A stretch of DNA of 13,234 nucleotides from Burkholderiales bacterium (GCA_947371645.1 CANBQJ010000097.1:1-13234); one strand, 5' to 3'. Numbered from the stretch's first letter, positions 1 to 10,244 are shown. Numbers and translations: made by a program. Notes: generated from the letters alone by a model not told the origin.

Positions 1-101
1 TGGCCACCCGCGTGCACGCCAGCGTGACGCACGGCCACCTGGCCATGGACGCCTATGCCTTCGGGCCCGAGGCCGAGGTGCTGAAGGCCGCGCTGGCCTG
101 A
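1..101 (+). CDS. 3' end of an unidentified gene (partial)
   Basis: The last 32 codons of a plus-strand gene whose start lies before the window; the first two bases finish a split codon and the stop is TGA at 99-101. Nearly every codon in this frame ends in G or C (the one clear exception is a TAT), which is strong evidence of real coding in this GC-rich DNA. The visible tail, beginning ATRVHASVTHGH and ending EVLKAALA, is soluble-looking, with a short amphipathic helix at the end. I do not recognise the family from this fragment and give no function. It converges on the deaminase gene on the other strand with only 12 bases between the two stop codons. An intrinsic terminator overlaps its stop. 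Confidence 0.7.
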   Translation, partial: ATRVHASVTHGHLAMDAYAFGPEAEVLKAALA

Positions 102-113
102 GCGCCGCTTTTT

Positions 114-114
<1 letters not shown>
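87..114 (+). terminator. Intrinsic terminator overlapping the stop of the upstream gene
   Basis: An 8-bp stem with one mismatch (GCCGCGCT at 87-94 against AGCGCCGC at 101-108) encloses a 6-base loop and is followed directly by six T residues (109-114). This is the layout of a Rho-independent terminator for the plus-strand gene ending at 101. The stop codon is part of the loop/right arm junction. On the opposite strand the hairpin is not followed by a T tract, so it should act mainly in one direction. Confidence 0.55.
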
Positions 115-2451
<2,337 letters not shown>

Positions 2452-2510
2452 GTCTTCTCCAGGGTTGGTCGAACTGCTTGGAACAGGATGAGCGTAGACC
2501 GGACTGCAGC

Positions 2511-2533
2511 GGCGATGATGCCGCGATCATGCC
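2511..2533 (-). other. Intercistronic imperfect hairpin between permease and binding-protein genes
   Basis: The 85-bp gap 2452-2536 contains an imperfect inverted repeat, read on the minus strand as GGCATGAT, a six-base loop, then ATCAT, one bulged C and GCC. It starts just after the permease stop codon. It has no following T tract, so it does not look like an intrinsic terminator. It could be an RNA-stabilising or processing stem that separates expression of the binding protein from the permeases. The rest of the gap shows only the ribosome-binding site of the next gene. Confidence 0.3.
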
Positions 2534-2536
2534 AAG

Positions 2537-3484
2537 TCAGGCGCCGGGATGGAAGGGTTTGCCCAAGGAAGCGGGCATGTTGATGCGGATCCACATCGGG
2601 TTGCGCGAGATCAACACCAGCACCACGATGGTGGCGATGTAGGGCAACATCGTCAGCCACTGGCTGGGGATCTGCACACCCTGGCCTTGCAACTGGAACT
2701 GCAGCATGGTCACGCCGCCAAAGAGGTAGGCGCCCAGCAACACGCGGGCGGGTCGCCAGGTGGCGAACGTCGTCAAGGCCAGCGCGATCCAGCCTTTGCC
2801 GGCCACCATGCCTTCGACCCACAGCGGCGTGTAGACCAGCGAGATGTAGGCCCCGGCGACGCCGCACAGCGCACCGCCCACCACCACGGCCAACAAGCGG
2901 ATGGGCCGCACGCGGTAGCCCAGCGCATGCGCCGATTCAGGTGACTCACCCACCGCGCGCAGCACCAGGCCTGCACGAGACCGCATGAGGAACCAGCTCA
3001 GGCCAATCGCCAGCGCGATGGTGACGTAGACCAGCGGGTGGTGCCTGAAAAAAGCCGGGCCGAAGAAGGGGATGTCCGACAACACGGGGATATCGAAGTG
3101 CGGCCGCTCGGGCAGGCGCTGCTGGGTGTAAGAGATGCCCGCGAAGGCGCTCAGGCCTGACCCGAACAGGCTCAGTGCCAGGCCTGACGCGTACTGGTTG
3201 GTGTTGAGAAAGATGACCAGCAGGCCGAAGATGAGCGCCATGCCGCCACCCGCTACCGCGCCGGCCGCAAAGCCCGCCCAGTCGCTGCCCGTGTGCACGC
3301 CGGTAGCAAAGCCGGCGATGGCGGCCACCAGCATCATGCCCTCGGCGCCCAGGTTGAGCACCCCGGCACGTTCATTGATCAGCAGGCCCAAGGCGGCCAG
3401 GCCCACCACCGTGCCCGCATTGAGCGTGGCGGCCAGCAGCAGCGCGAAGGTGTCCCAGGACATCCCGGTGGTGGATTCGGTCAT
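2537..3484 (-). CDS. ABC transporter permease, BMP/nucleoside type (second permease)
   Basis: 315-residue inner-membrane permease of the branched-chain/ribose-type permease family (BPD_transp_2), similar in type to NupQ/YufQ nucleoside transporter subunits. It is largely hydrophobic, with about eight likely membrane helices. The conserved GVLNLGAEGM motif is at 41-50, and the cytoplasmic coupling loop around LRAVGESPESAHALGY contacts the ATPase in this family. The reading frame extends upstream to 3631, but I place the start at the ATG at 3484: it lies 10 bp after the stop of the previous gene, has a GAAGGA ribosome-binding site six bases ahead, and the extra upstream residues would be an out-of-frame readout of the first permease. 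It would pair with the other permease to form a heterodimeric channel. Confidence 0.92.
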   Translation of the reverse strand: MTESTTGMSWDTFALLLAATLNAGTVVGLAALGLLINERAGVLNLGAEGMMLVAAIAGFATGVHTGSDWAGFAAGAVAGGGMALIFGLLVIFLNTNQYASGLALSLFGSGLSAFAGISYTQQRLPERPHFDIPVLSDIPFFGPAFFRHHPLVYVTIALAIGLSWFLMRSRAGLVLRAVGESPESAHALGYRVRPIRLLAVVVGGALCGVAGAYISLVYTPLWVEGMVAGKGWIALALTTFATWRPARVLLGAYLFGGVTMLQFQLQGQGVQIPSQWLTMLPYIATIVVLVLISRNPMWIRINMPASLGKPFHPGA

Positions 3485-3490
3485 GTGCTG

Positions 3491-3496
3491 TCCTTC
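3491..3496 (-). promoter_or_regulatory. Ribosome-binding site deciding the start of the second permease
   Basis: Minus-strand GAAGGA lies six bases before the ATG at 3482-3484 and overlaps the stop codon (3495-3497) of the preceding permease. It supports the short start over the frame-open extension to 3631 and suggests coupled translation of the two permeases. Confidence 0.7.
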
Positions 3497-4556
3497 ACGC
3501 GGCCTTGACCCAGCGCAGGCGCTGGTGGATGAAGGTGTCACAGGCCAGCAGCGCGAACAGCAGCAGGCCCTGGAAGACACCGGTGAGGGCCTTGGGCAGG
3601 CCCAGGCGAGACTGGGCCAACTCGCCCCCAATGAAGAACATGCTCATCAAGATCGCCGAAAACACGATGCCCACCGGGTTGAGGCGGCCCACGAAGGCCA
3701 CGATGATGGCCGCAAAGCCATAGCCCACCGGCACATAGGGCGTGAGCTGGCCCTGAGGCCCGGCGACGTCCAGCGCGCCGGCCAGACCGGCCATGCCACC
3801 CGACAGCAGCAGCGCCGTCCACAAGGCCGTGCGCGACGAAAAGCCCGCATAGCGCGCCGCCGCTGGGGCCAGACCGCCCACCTGCAGCTGAAAGCCCGCA
3901 AACGTGCGGTACAGAAACACAGTGAAGCCCACCACCGCCACCAGGGCCACGAACACCCCGGCGTTGAGCCTGAAGCCCTGGATGAGCTTGGGCACGCGCG
4001 TGACGTCCAGGAAGGTGATGGTCTGCGGGAAGTTGTACCCGCCCGGGTCTTTCCAGGGCCCGTAGACCAGGTAGCTCAGCACCATCTCGGCCACATAGAC
4101 CAGCATCAGGCTGACCAGGATCTCGCTGGCATTGAATCGGTCGCGCAGCAAGGCCACGATGGCGGCCCAGAACATGCCGCCCAGCACGCCCGCGGCCAGC
4201 ACGGCCACGAAGATGGCGCTGCTGCTCTCGGGCGTGGCGCGCATGGCCACCCCGCCAGCGAACACGGCGCCCATCACGAACTGCCCTTCGGCACCGATGT
4301 TCCAGATGTTGGCGCGGTAGCACACGGCCAGGCCCAGGCCAATGAGCACCAATGGCGTGGCCTTGATGCTGAGCTCCGACAAGGCATAGCCGCCCTTGAG
4401 CGGCTCGATGAAGAACATGCGCAGGCCGGCCACCGGGTCTTTGCCCAGGGCGATGAACAGGCCCACACCCACGATGACCGTGATGAGCAAGGCCACCAGC
4501 GGCGAGGCCAGGGTCAGCACCTTGGACGGTGCGGCGCGGGGCTCAAGCTTGAACAT
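3495..4556 (-). CDS. ABC transporter permease, BMP/nucleoside type (first permease)
   Basis: 353-residue inner-membrane permease of the BPD_transp_2 family, similar in type to NupP/YufP subunits of purine nucleoside importers. A short basic N-terminal segment is followed by a first membrane helix at about 16-37 and several more hydrophobic segments. The family motif ANIWNIGAEGQF is at 82-93. Its ATG (4556) lies inside the end of the ATPase gene, overlapping it by 14 bp, with a GGGAAGA ribosome-binding site inside the ATPase coding region; its stop is 10 bp before the second permease. This tight packing indicates translation from one message as one transporter complex. Confidence 0.92.
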   Translation of the reverse strand: MFKLEPRAAPSKVLTLASPLVALLITVIVGVGLFIALGKDPVAGLRMFFIEPLKGGYALSELSIKATPLVLIGLGLAVCYRANIWNIGAEGQFVMGAVFAGGVAMRATPESSSAIFVAVLAAGVLGGMFWAAIVALLRDRFNASEILVSLMLVYVAEMVLSYLVYGPWKDPGGYNFPQTITFLDVTRVPKLIQGFRLNAGVFVALVAVVGFTVFLYRTFAGFQLQVGGLAPAAARYAGFSSRTALWTALLLSGGMAGLAGALDVAGPQGQLTPYVPVGYGFAAIIVAFVGRLNPVGIVFSAILMSMFFIGGELAQSRLGLPKALTGVFQGLLLFALLACDTFIHQRLRWVKAA

Positions 4557-6081
4557 GGTCGCTCTTCCCTGCCGTGGCCGCTGCGGCGCCCGTCCACAGG
4601 CCGCTCATCCAGGCGCCGATCTGCTCCACCGTCGCTTCGGCCACCGGCACGCTGGGCGACAGGCGCCCCTGGGCCATCACCATCAGGCGGTCACACACTT
4701 CGAACAATTCGTCCAGTTCCTCGCTGACCACCAGCACGGCACAGCCGGCGTCACGCAGTTTCAACAGCTCGCCACGGATCTGGGCCGCCGCGCCCACGTC
4801 CACACCCCAGGTAGGCTGGGACACCAGCAGCACCTTGGGGTTGGCATCGATCTCTCTGCCCATGATGAACTTCTGCAGGTTGCCGCCGGAGAGGCTCTTG
4901 GCCAGTGCCTGTGGCCCGCCGGCCTTCACACGGTAGCGGTCGATCAGTTCTGCGGCCATGCCCTGCACACCGGCCATGCGCAACCAGCCGCCAGGCCCGA
5001 TGGCATCGGTGCGGGTGAGCAAGGTGTTTTGCGCCAGCGACATGGTGGGCACAGCGCCACGGCCCAGGCGTTCTTCGGGCACGCTGTTGAGGCCTTGGTG
5101 GCGGCGTGCACGTGGGCTGGCCCGGGCGATGTCATGCCCAAACAAATGCAGGCTGCCGGGCGTGGCACGCGGGTCTTCGCCTGAGAGCACCGACATCAGC
5201 GCCTGCTGGCCGTTGCCCGACACCCCGGCGATGCCCAATATTTCACCGGCACGCAGCTCGAAAGCCACGTCCTTCAGGCTCACGCCAAACGGGTCGAGCG
5301 TGGGCACGTTCAAGCCCTTGCAGCTCAGCGCCACGTCACCCAGCACGGGGGGCGTGTGGTGCAGCTCGGGCGGCTCGGCGCCGATCATCAGGCGCGACAG
5401 GCTGGCATTGGTCTCTTGAGTCGGGTCGACCTCGCCGGTGACCTTGCCGCCACGCAGCACCGTGCAGTGGTGGCACAGCGCGCGGATCTCGTCGAGCTTG
5501 TGGCTGATGTAGAGGATGGCGCAGCCTTCTGCCGCCAGCTGGCGCAGGGTGACGAAGAGCTTGTCCACCGCCTGGGGCGTGAGCACCGACGTGGGCTCAT
5601 CGAGGATGAGCAGCTGTGGCTTGGTCAGCAGGGCGCGGACGATCTCCACGCGCTGGCGCTCACCCACGGTCAGCGAGTGCACGTGGCGGCCCGGGTCCAC
5701 CTCCAGGCCATAGGCGCCAGAGACCTCGCGGATGCGCTGGGTGACCTCGGCCAGGCTCAGGGATTTGTCCAGCCCCAGCCACACGTTCTCGGCGGCGGTG
5801 AGCGTGTCAAACAGCGAGAAGTGCTGGAACACCATGCTGATGCCCAGCGCCCTGGCCTCTTGTGGCGACTTGACGTGCACCGCCTGGCCATTGAAGAAGA
5901 CCTCGCCGGCATCGGGCTTGACCGCACCGAAAATGATCTTCATCAAGGTGGACTTGCCGGCCCCGTTTTCACCCAGCACGGCATGGATCTGACCGGGCTC
6001 GACGCGCAGGCTCACACCATCGTTGGCGCGGACACTGGGGTACTGCTTGGTGATGCCGCGCAATTCAAGTCTGAGGGTCAT
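4543..6081 (-). CDS. ABC transporter ATP-binding protein with two ATPase domains (BMP/nucleoside type)
   Basis: 512-residue double ATPase powering the adjacent permeases, similar in type to NupO/YufO. The first domain is complete: Walker A GENGAGKST (37-45), Q-loop Q86, a signature reading LTVGERQ (137-143), Walker B LLILDEP (157-163) and H-loop H194. The second domain looks catalytically degenerate: its Walker A position reads GVSGNGQQ (286-293) without the lysine, and the Walker B end reads LLVSQPTWGVD (418-428) with Gln where the catalytic acid is expected. It keeps the LSGGN signature (397-401). One active and one degenerate site is usual for this subfamily, so this is not decay. Its ATG (6081) overlaps the guanine deaminase stop as ATGA (6078-6081), and its end overlaps the first permease by 14 bp. 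Confidence 0.95.
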   Translation of the reverse strand: MTLRLELRGITKQYPSVRANDGVSLRVEPGQIHAVLGENGAGKSTLMKIIFGAVKPDAGEVFFNGQAVHVKSPQEARALGISMVFQHFSLFDTLTAAENVWLGLDKSLSLAEVTQRIREVSGAYGLEVDPGRHVHSLTVGERQRVEIVRALLTKPQLLILDEPTSVLTPQAVDKLFVTLRQLAAEGCAILYISHKLDEIRALCHHCTVLRGGKVTGEVDPTQETNASLSRLMIGAEPPELHHTPPVLGDVALSCKGLNVPTLDPFGVSLKDVAFELRAGEILGIAGVSGNGQQALMSVLSGEDPRATPGSLHLFGHDIARASPRARRHQGLNSVPEERLGRGAVPTMSLAQNTLLTRTDAIGPGGWLRMAGVQGMAAELIDRYRVKAGGPQALAKSLSGGNLQKFIMGREIDANPKVLLVSQPTWGVDVGAAAQIRGELLKLRDAGCAVLVVSEELDELFEVCDRLMVMAQGRLSPSVPVAEATVEQIGAWMSGLWTGAAAATAGKSDHVQA

Positions 6082-7493
6082 GCGATGGGGTCCTGTTGCC
6101 GGTCCTGTTGGGGTGCCAAGCCATCAAGCAAGGACGAAGCCAAGTGTGGGGCACGGTAGACGCTGCCCCCCGCGATCAGGGTCTCGCGAAGGTGGCGCTC
6201 GTCGGCCAGCGTCATCCAGGCGAAGACGCGTTCATGCAGGCGGCCGCTCGCTTGCGCGATGGCGTCGCGGTGGGCATCCACCACACCGTGCGACCATGAC
6301 CAGGCACAGAGGTCGGCCATGCGGCCAGGCTCGATCAGGCCCATTTCATCGGCCAGGCCCAGGTGGGCTGCCGCGCCGGCTGTGGCCGTGTGCAGGGCCT
6401 TCCAGGCGGTGAGCCTCACGCCTTGCAGCGCCTGGATCTTGTAGGCGTCGCCCATGTTGCGCAGCATGGACAGGCTGGTGCCGCCACCCACGTCGCTGGC
6501 CAGGCTGACGTGCACGCCGTCCGCTTCGGCCTGGCGCCAGTCGAACAGGCCGCTGCCCAAAAACAGGTTGGACGACGGGCTGTGGGCGATCTGGGCACCG
6601 TGGGCCTTCATCACGGCGCGGTCGTCGGCGTCCAGCCAGATGCCGTGGGCCAGCACGGCGCGCGGGCCAATGAGGCCGTCGCGGTCGTAGACATCCAGGT
6701 AGCTGCGGGCGGTGGGAAAGAGCTCGGCCACCCACTTCACCTCGTCGCGGTTTTCGGCCACGTGGGTCTGCATGAAGACGCCTGCATGGCTCTGACACAG
6801 GGCGCCGGCCATGGCCAGTTGCTCGGGCGTGCTGGTGGGGGCAAAGCGCACGGTCACGGCAAAGGCCTGGCGGTCGCGGCCATGCCAGCGCTGGATGAGG
6901 TCGACGCAGTCGTGCTCGGCCTGGGTGACGTCGTCGCGCAGGCCATCGGGCGCGTGGCGGTCCATCAGCACCTTGCCGGTGACCAGGCGCATCTGCACGC
7001 GGCTGGCGGTGTCGAACAAGGCCTCTGCGCTGACCTTGTGCACGGTGGGGAAGACCACCGCAGCCGTGGTGCCATGGGCCCACAGCGCGTTAAGAAAGGT
7101 CACCGCGCCTTGCTGCGACACCAGCGGGTCGGCATAGCGGCGCTCGGCAGGGAAGGTGTAGGTGTTGAGCCAGTCCAGCAGCTCGGTGCCATAGCTCGCG
7201 ATGACGTCCAGCTGCGGGGCGTGCACGTGGGTGTCGATGAAGCCTGGCAGGGTGAGCTGACCACGGTGGTCGTGCACGGGCACCTGGGCCCAGTCTGCGG
7301 GCAAGGGCTCAGCTTGGGGCTCGACCGCCAGGATGCGGCCGGCTTCGATGCGCACGCGGTGCGCGGGGCGCCAGCGCACGGTGCCGGCCTGGCTGGCTTC
7401 ATCGGGCGTGGCGAAGCCAGGATCGGTGGGGAAGTCCAGCAGGTCGCCCAGCCAGATGCTGCGGCTTGGCCCGGGCGTGGCGACAGCGCTCAT
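6078..7493 (-). CDS. guaD: Guanine deaminase
   Basis: 471-residue amidohydrolase-superfamily enzyme predicted to hydrolyse guanine to xanthine and ammonia (EC 3.5.4.3) in the cytoplasm. Metal and substrate motifs are present in order: PGFIDTHVHAPQ (83-94; H89, H91), FMQTHVAEN (240-248; H244), VLAHGIWL (280-287; H283), SPSSNLFLGSG (305-315) and SLASDVGGGTS (330-340; D334). The length and the VHAPQ, THVAEN and SSNLFLGSG elements fit guanine deaminase better than other amidohydrolases. The ATG at 7493 overlaps the LysR stop codon as ATGA (7490-7493), with GGAG in the end of the LysR gene as ribosome-binding site, so its translation is probably coupled to the regulator. The product xanthine is the substrate of the divergently encoded XdhAB. 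Confidence 0.95.
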   Translation of the reverse strand: MSAVATPGPSRSIWLGDLLDFPTDPGFATPDEASQAGTVRWRPAHRVRIEAGRILAVEPQAEPLPADWAQVPVHDHRGQLTLPGFIDTHVHAPQLDVIASYGTELLDWLNTYTFPAERRYADPLVSQQGAVTFLNALWAHGTTAAVVFPTVHKVSAEALFDTASRVQMRLVTGKVLMDRHAPDGLRDDVTQAEHDCVDLIQRWHGRDRQAFAVTVRFAPTSTPEQLAMAGALCQSHAGVFMQTHVAENRDEVKWVAELFPTARSYLDVYDRDGLIGPRAVLAHGIWLDADDRAVMKAHGAQIAHSPSSNLFLGSGLFDWRQAEADGVHVSLASDVGGGTSLSMLRNMGDAYKIQALQGVRLTAWKALHTATAGAAAHLGLADEMGLIEPGRMADLCAWSWSHGVVDAHRDAIAQASGRLHERVFAWMTLADERHLRETLIAGGSVYRAPHLASSLLDGLAPQQDRQQDPIA

Positions 7494-8518
7494 GCAGGGG
7501 CTCCTGGGGCTTGGCCGGTCGCCGCTGCCATCGCAGGCAAGCCCGCCACCCGGCGCAGCGCCGGTGCCGCAAGTTGACGCACCACGTCACGCACCTGCTC
7601 GCGCAGCCAGCGGTTGGCCGCAGAGCGATGGGTCAGGTCATGCCACAGCTGGTAGTAGTTCATCGCGGGAAAGGCCACAGGGCAACGGATGATCTTCACA
7701 GGCAGGTGCTGGGCGTAGCGCTCGCAAAAGCGCCGCCCGGTGGTCAACACTAGCAAGGAACCGGCCACCAGGTGAGGCAATTGTGCAAAGTGAGGGTTGC
7801 GCACAACGATGTGGCGGCGCAGGCCACGCGCTGCGAGGTGCTCGTCGATGATGCCCACTGCGCCAGGGTGCAGCGCGGTAGGGGCCACGTGCTCGGCTTC
7901 CAGATACTGCTGCACGCTCCAGGCGCGCTTGCCTTCCTTGGGCAGGCGCGCGGCGGGGTGGTCGGCAGCCACCATGCACACCACCTCGTCGGTCAGCAAG
8001 CGCCCCAGGTGCAGCTCATCCGAGGGCTCCAGCCAGTTGCCGATGACCAGGTCCACCTCGCCACGGGCCAGGCTGCGGCGGTAGTCCATGTCTGCGGACA
8101 GAGGCGCCACCTCCACCCGGCATTGCGGGGCCAGGCGGCGCAGGGTGAGCGTCAGCTCAGGCAGGAAGTGCGGGTCCAGGTAGTCCGCCGCCCCAATGCG
8201 GAAGGTCAGCGTGGTGGTGGCCGCGTCAAAATCGCGCAGGCTGCTCTTGTGGCCGAACATCTGCTGGGCGTGGTCCAGGATGGCGGCGGCGGGCGCCACC
8301 AGCCCCAGAGCCACGTCGGTGGGCGACATGCCCTGGCCGGCGCGCACCAGCAACGGGTCACCCGTGAGCGCACGCAGCCGCTTGAGCTGGGCGCTCACGG
8401 CCGGCTGACTGGATTGCAGGCGGGTGGCAGCGCGGGAGACGCTGCTTTCGGTGATCACGGTGTGCAACACGCGGATGAGAGAGAGGTCGATCTTCTCGAA
8501 AAGCGGTGGCGTGCTCAT
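7490..8518 (-). CDS. LysR-type transcriptional regulator
   Basis: 342-residue DNA-binding regulator. The N-terminal winged helix-turn-helix spans about 9-68, with the recognition region SRAATRLQSSQPAVS at 28-42. A periplasmic-binding-protein-like effector domain follows (about 98-310), beginning LTFRIGAADYLDPHFLPEL. The last 26 or so residues are an Ala/Pro-rich tail that extends beyond a usual LysR protein. It is the first gene of the minus-strand operon, overlaps guanine deaminase by 4 bp and is divergent from xdhA. By position it should control both the deaminase/importer operon and the xdh operon, probably in response to a purine intermediate; that target and ligand are inferred. No strong ribosome-binding site is visible before the ATG at 8518, so the exact start is less certain than for its neighbours. 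Confidence 0.93.
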   Translation of the reverse strand: MSTPPLFEKIDLSLIRVLHTVITESSVSRAATRLQSSQPAVSAQLKRLRALTGDPLLVRAGQGMSPTDVALGLVAPAAAILDHAQQMFGHKSSLRDFDAATTTLTFRIGAADYLDPHFLPELTLTLRRLAPQCRVEVAPLSADMDYRRSLARGEVDLVIGNWLEPSDELHLGRLLTDEVVCMVAADHPAARLPKEGKRAWSVQQYLEAEHVAPTALHPGAVGIIDEHLAARGLRRHIVVRNPHFAQLPHLVAGSLLVLTTGRRFCERYAQHLPVKIIRCPVAFPAMNYYQLWHDLTHRSAANRWLREQVRDVVRQLAAPALRRVAGLPAMAAATGQAPGAPA

Positions 8519-8531
8519 GTGTGAACCATGA

Positions 8532-8557
8532 TGATGTTCATCAGACCGATCATATGA
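8532..8557. promoter_or_regulatory. Two adjacent palindromes, candidate LysR operator
   Basis: TGATGTTCATCA (8532-8543) is a perfect 5-bp-arm palindrome around a TT centre, and TCATATGA (8550-8557) is a perfect 8-base palindrome; their centres are 16 bp apart, about one and a half helical turns. The second overlaps the -10 candidate of the LysR operon. Paired dyad sites close to the regulator's own promoter are the usual arrangement for LysR proteins. Binding is not shown by sequence alone. Confidence 0.4.
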
Positions 8558-8679
8558 CTCGGCTTCACAATTCCCCTACCCTCAGAGGCATTCCTGAGTC
8601 ATCCTTGCGGTTGTCGAGCAGATGGCGCGTGTCTTGCGTGCCCTGCCGGACTGACCCGTTGTGCACCGCCTTGAACCCT

Positions 8680-8683
8680 GGAG
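8680..8683 (+). promoter_or_regulatory. Ribosome-binding site deciding the xdhA start
   Basis: GGAG seven bases ahead of the ATG at 8691 supports that start over the in-frame GTG at 8661, which has no comparable site and would add ten residues (MHRLEPWSPA) that are not part of the ferredoxin-like domain. Confidence 0.7.
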
Positions 8684-8690
8684 CCCGGCC

Positions 8691-10244
8691 ATGACCGTTG
8701 CCGCCCCCCGCCCCATCCGTTTTGTCCATCAAGGCCAGATCCACGATGTCAGCCAGTTGCCGCCCGCCACCACGGTGCTGCAATGGTTGCGTGAGCACGC
8801 CCACTGCACGGGCACCAAGGAAGGCTGCGCCGAAGGCGACTGCGGGGCCTGCACCGTGGTGGTGGGCGAGCGCGATGCCACCACCGGCGCATGGCGCCAG
8901 CAAACGGTGAACGCCTGCATCCAGTTCCTGCCCACGCTGGACGGCCGCGCCCTGCTGACTGTGGAGGACGTGACGGCCCAGGGCGGCTGCGGCAGCGCTG
9001 GCCTGCACCCCTGCCAGCAGGCCATGGTGGACGCCCACGGTTCGCAATGTGGCTTCTGCACGCCCGGCTTCATCATGAGCCTGTGGGACGCCTACCAGGG
9101 TCACGAGACCGCCCCGTCGCGCGCAGAGCTGGCCGATGCGCTGTCTGGCAACCTGTGCCGCTGCACCGGCTACCGGCCCATCCTGGACGCGGGCGAAGCC
9201 ATGTTCCAGGCGCCACGCCAGGCCTGGGACCCTTCGGCCACGCTGGCCCTGCTGGACCAGATCGACACCCAGGATGGCCTGGTCTACGAGGCCACGCCTG
9301 CCGGTGCCCCGGCTGGCACCACCCAGCGCTTCTGGGCCCCACGCGATGTGGCCACCCTGGCGAGCCTGCGCGCCCAATACCCGCAGGCTCGCCTGCTGGC
9401 CGGCGGCACCGACATCGGCCTGTGGGTGACCAAGCAGTTCCGCGAGCTGGGCGACATCATCTACCTGGGCCGAGTCGAAGCCTTGCAGGCGATGACACTG
9501 GACGAGGAAGGCCTGGACCTGCTGGGCGAGCCCGCACCGGTGCTGCGCGTGGGCGCGGCCGTGTCGCTGGAAGCGGCCTGGTCCGAGCTGGCCCGCCTGG
9601 TGCCTTCGCTGAAAGAGATCTGGCTGCGCTTCGCCTCGCCGCCCGTGCGCCACGCCGGCACCATGGTGGGCAACCTGGCCAATGGCTCGCCCATTGGCGA
9701 CGGCGGCCCGGTGCTGCTGGCCCTGGGCGCCCGTCTGGTGCTGCGCCTGGGCGAGGTGCAGCGCGTGCTGCCCCTGGGCGCCTTCTACCTGGACTACATG
9801 AAGAACGCGCTGCAAGCCGGTGAGTTCATTGAAGCGGTGGAGATCCCGCTGCCGGGCGCGCACGACGTGTTCCGCGCCTACAAGGTGTCCAAGCGGCGCG
9901 ACAGCGACATCTCGGCCGTCTGCGCTGGCCTCTGGCTGCGCATGGCAGGCGACCAGATTGCCCATGCGCGCCTGGGCTGGGGCGGCATGGCCGGCACGGC
10001 CAAACTGGCCAGCCAGACCGAGGCCGCGCTGAGGGGCCAGCCGTGGACTGAAGCGACCCTGCGCGCCGCCCAGGCGGCCATGGCCACCGACTTTGCCCCC
10101 CTCACCGACCAGCGCGCCTCGGCCAGCTACAGACAGCGCGTGGCCGTCAACCTGCTCGAGCGCTTCTGGCTGGAAACCCGCCCCGGCGGGGCCCTGCCTG
10201 CACAAGCCGTTCAAGTGTGGCCTGCCACTGTGGGTGCAAGCTGA
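8691..10244 (+). CDS. xdhA: Xanthine dehydrogenase small subunit (2Fe-2S and FAD domains)
   Basis: 517-residue electron-transfer subunit of the bacterial XdhAB enzyme (EC 1.17.1.4). It carries electrons from the molybdenum site in XdhB through two [2Fe-2S] clusters to FAD and then NAD+. The ferredoxin-like domain carries GCAEGDCGAC (C46, C51, C54) and C76. The helical cluster domain has CGFC (C120, C123) and NLCRCTGYRP (C156, C158). The FAD domain shows LLAGGTDIGLW (235-245) and GNLANGSPIGD (327-337), and a C-terminal FAD-associated domain begins at about 390. All eight cluster cysteines are present. LHPCQQ at 105-110 has an extra cysteine (C108) where I expect Val in the family. It is the first gene of the plus-strand xdh operon, divergent from the LysR gene. 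Confidence 0.96.
   Translation: MTVAAPRPIRFVHQGQIHDVSQLPPATTVLQWLREHAHCTGTKEGCAEGDCGACTVVVGERDATTGAWRQQTVNACIQFLPTLDGRALLTVEDVTAQGGCGSAGLHPCQQAMVDAHGSQCGFCTPGFIMSLWDAYQGHETAPSRAELADALSGNLCRCTGYRPILDAGEAMFQAPRQAWDPSATLALLDQIDTQDGLVYEATPAGAPAGTTQRFWAPRDVATLASLRAQYPQARLLAGGTDIGLWVTKQFRELGDIIYLGRVEALQAMTLDEEGLDLLGEPAPVLRVGAAVSLEAAWSELARLVPSLKEIWLRFASPPVRHAGTMVGNLANGSPIGDGGPVLLALGARLVLRLGEVQRVLPLGAFYLDYMKNALQAGEFIEAVEIPLPGAHDVFRAYKVSKRRDSDISAVCAGLWLRMAGDQIAHARLGWGGMAGTAKLASQTEAALRGQPWTEATLRAAQAAMATDFAPLTDQRASASYRQRVAVNLLERFWLETRPGGALPAQAVQVWPATVGAS

Larger units (their letters stand above)
8519..8690. promoter_or_regulatory. Divergent control region between the LysR gene and xdhA
   Basis: This 172-bp gene-free stretch must hold the promoters for both divergent operons. 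On the minus strand TATGAT (8549-8554) is a good -10 candidate that would give a leader of about 24 bases before the LysR ATG. No good -35 lies 16-18 bases upstream, which fits an activator-dependent promoter. On the plus strand TTCACA (8564-8569) resembles a -35 but lacks a good -10. A weak inverted repeat CTCAG/CTGAG (8581-8585 and 8594-8598) is also present. Promoter positions are inference. Confidence 0.5.

Noticed and set aside
3485..3631. Upstream extension of the second permease
   Set aside because: The 49 extra residues are the first permease gene read in another frame; the ATG at 3484 has a well-placed ribosome-binding site.
3135..4727. 530-codon open frame on the plus strand across both permease genes
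   Set aside because: It is antisense to two clear membrane permeases, and its translation is a low-complexity H/Q/A/R/G-rich product typical of shadow frames.
4543..6081. Degenerate second ATPase domain read as gene decay
   Set aside because: Loss of the Walker A lysine and catalytic acid in the second half is common in this double-ATPase subfamily, and the reading frame is intact.
8565..10214. 549-codon open frame on the minus strand opposite xdhA
   Set aside because: Same composition artefact; xdhA on the plus strand has all its cysteine and FAD motifs and a good ribosome-binding site.
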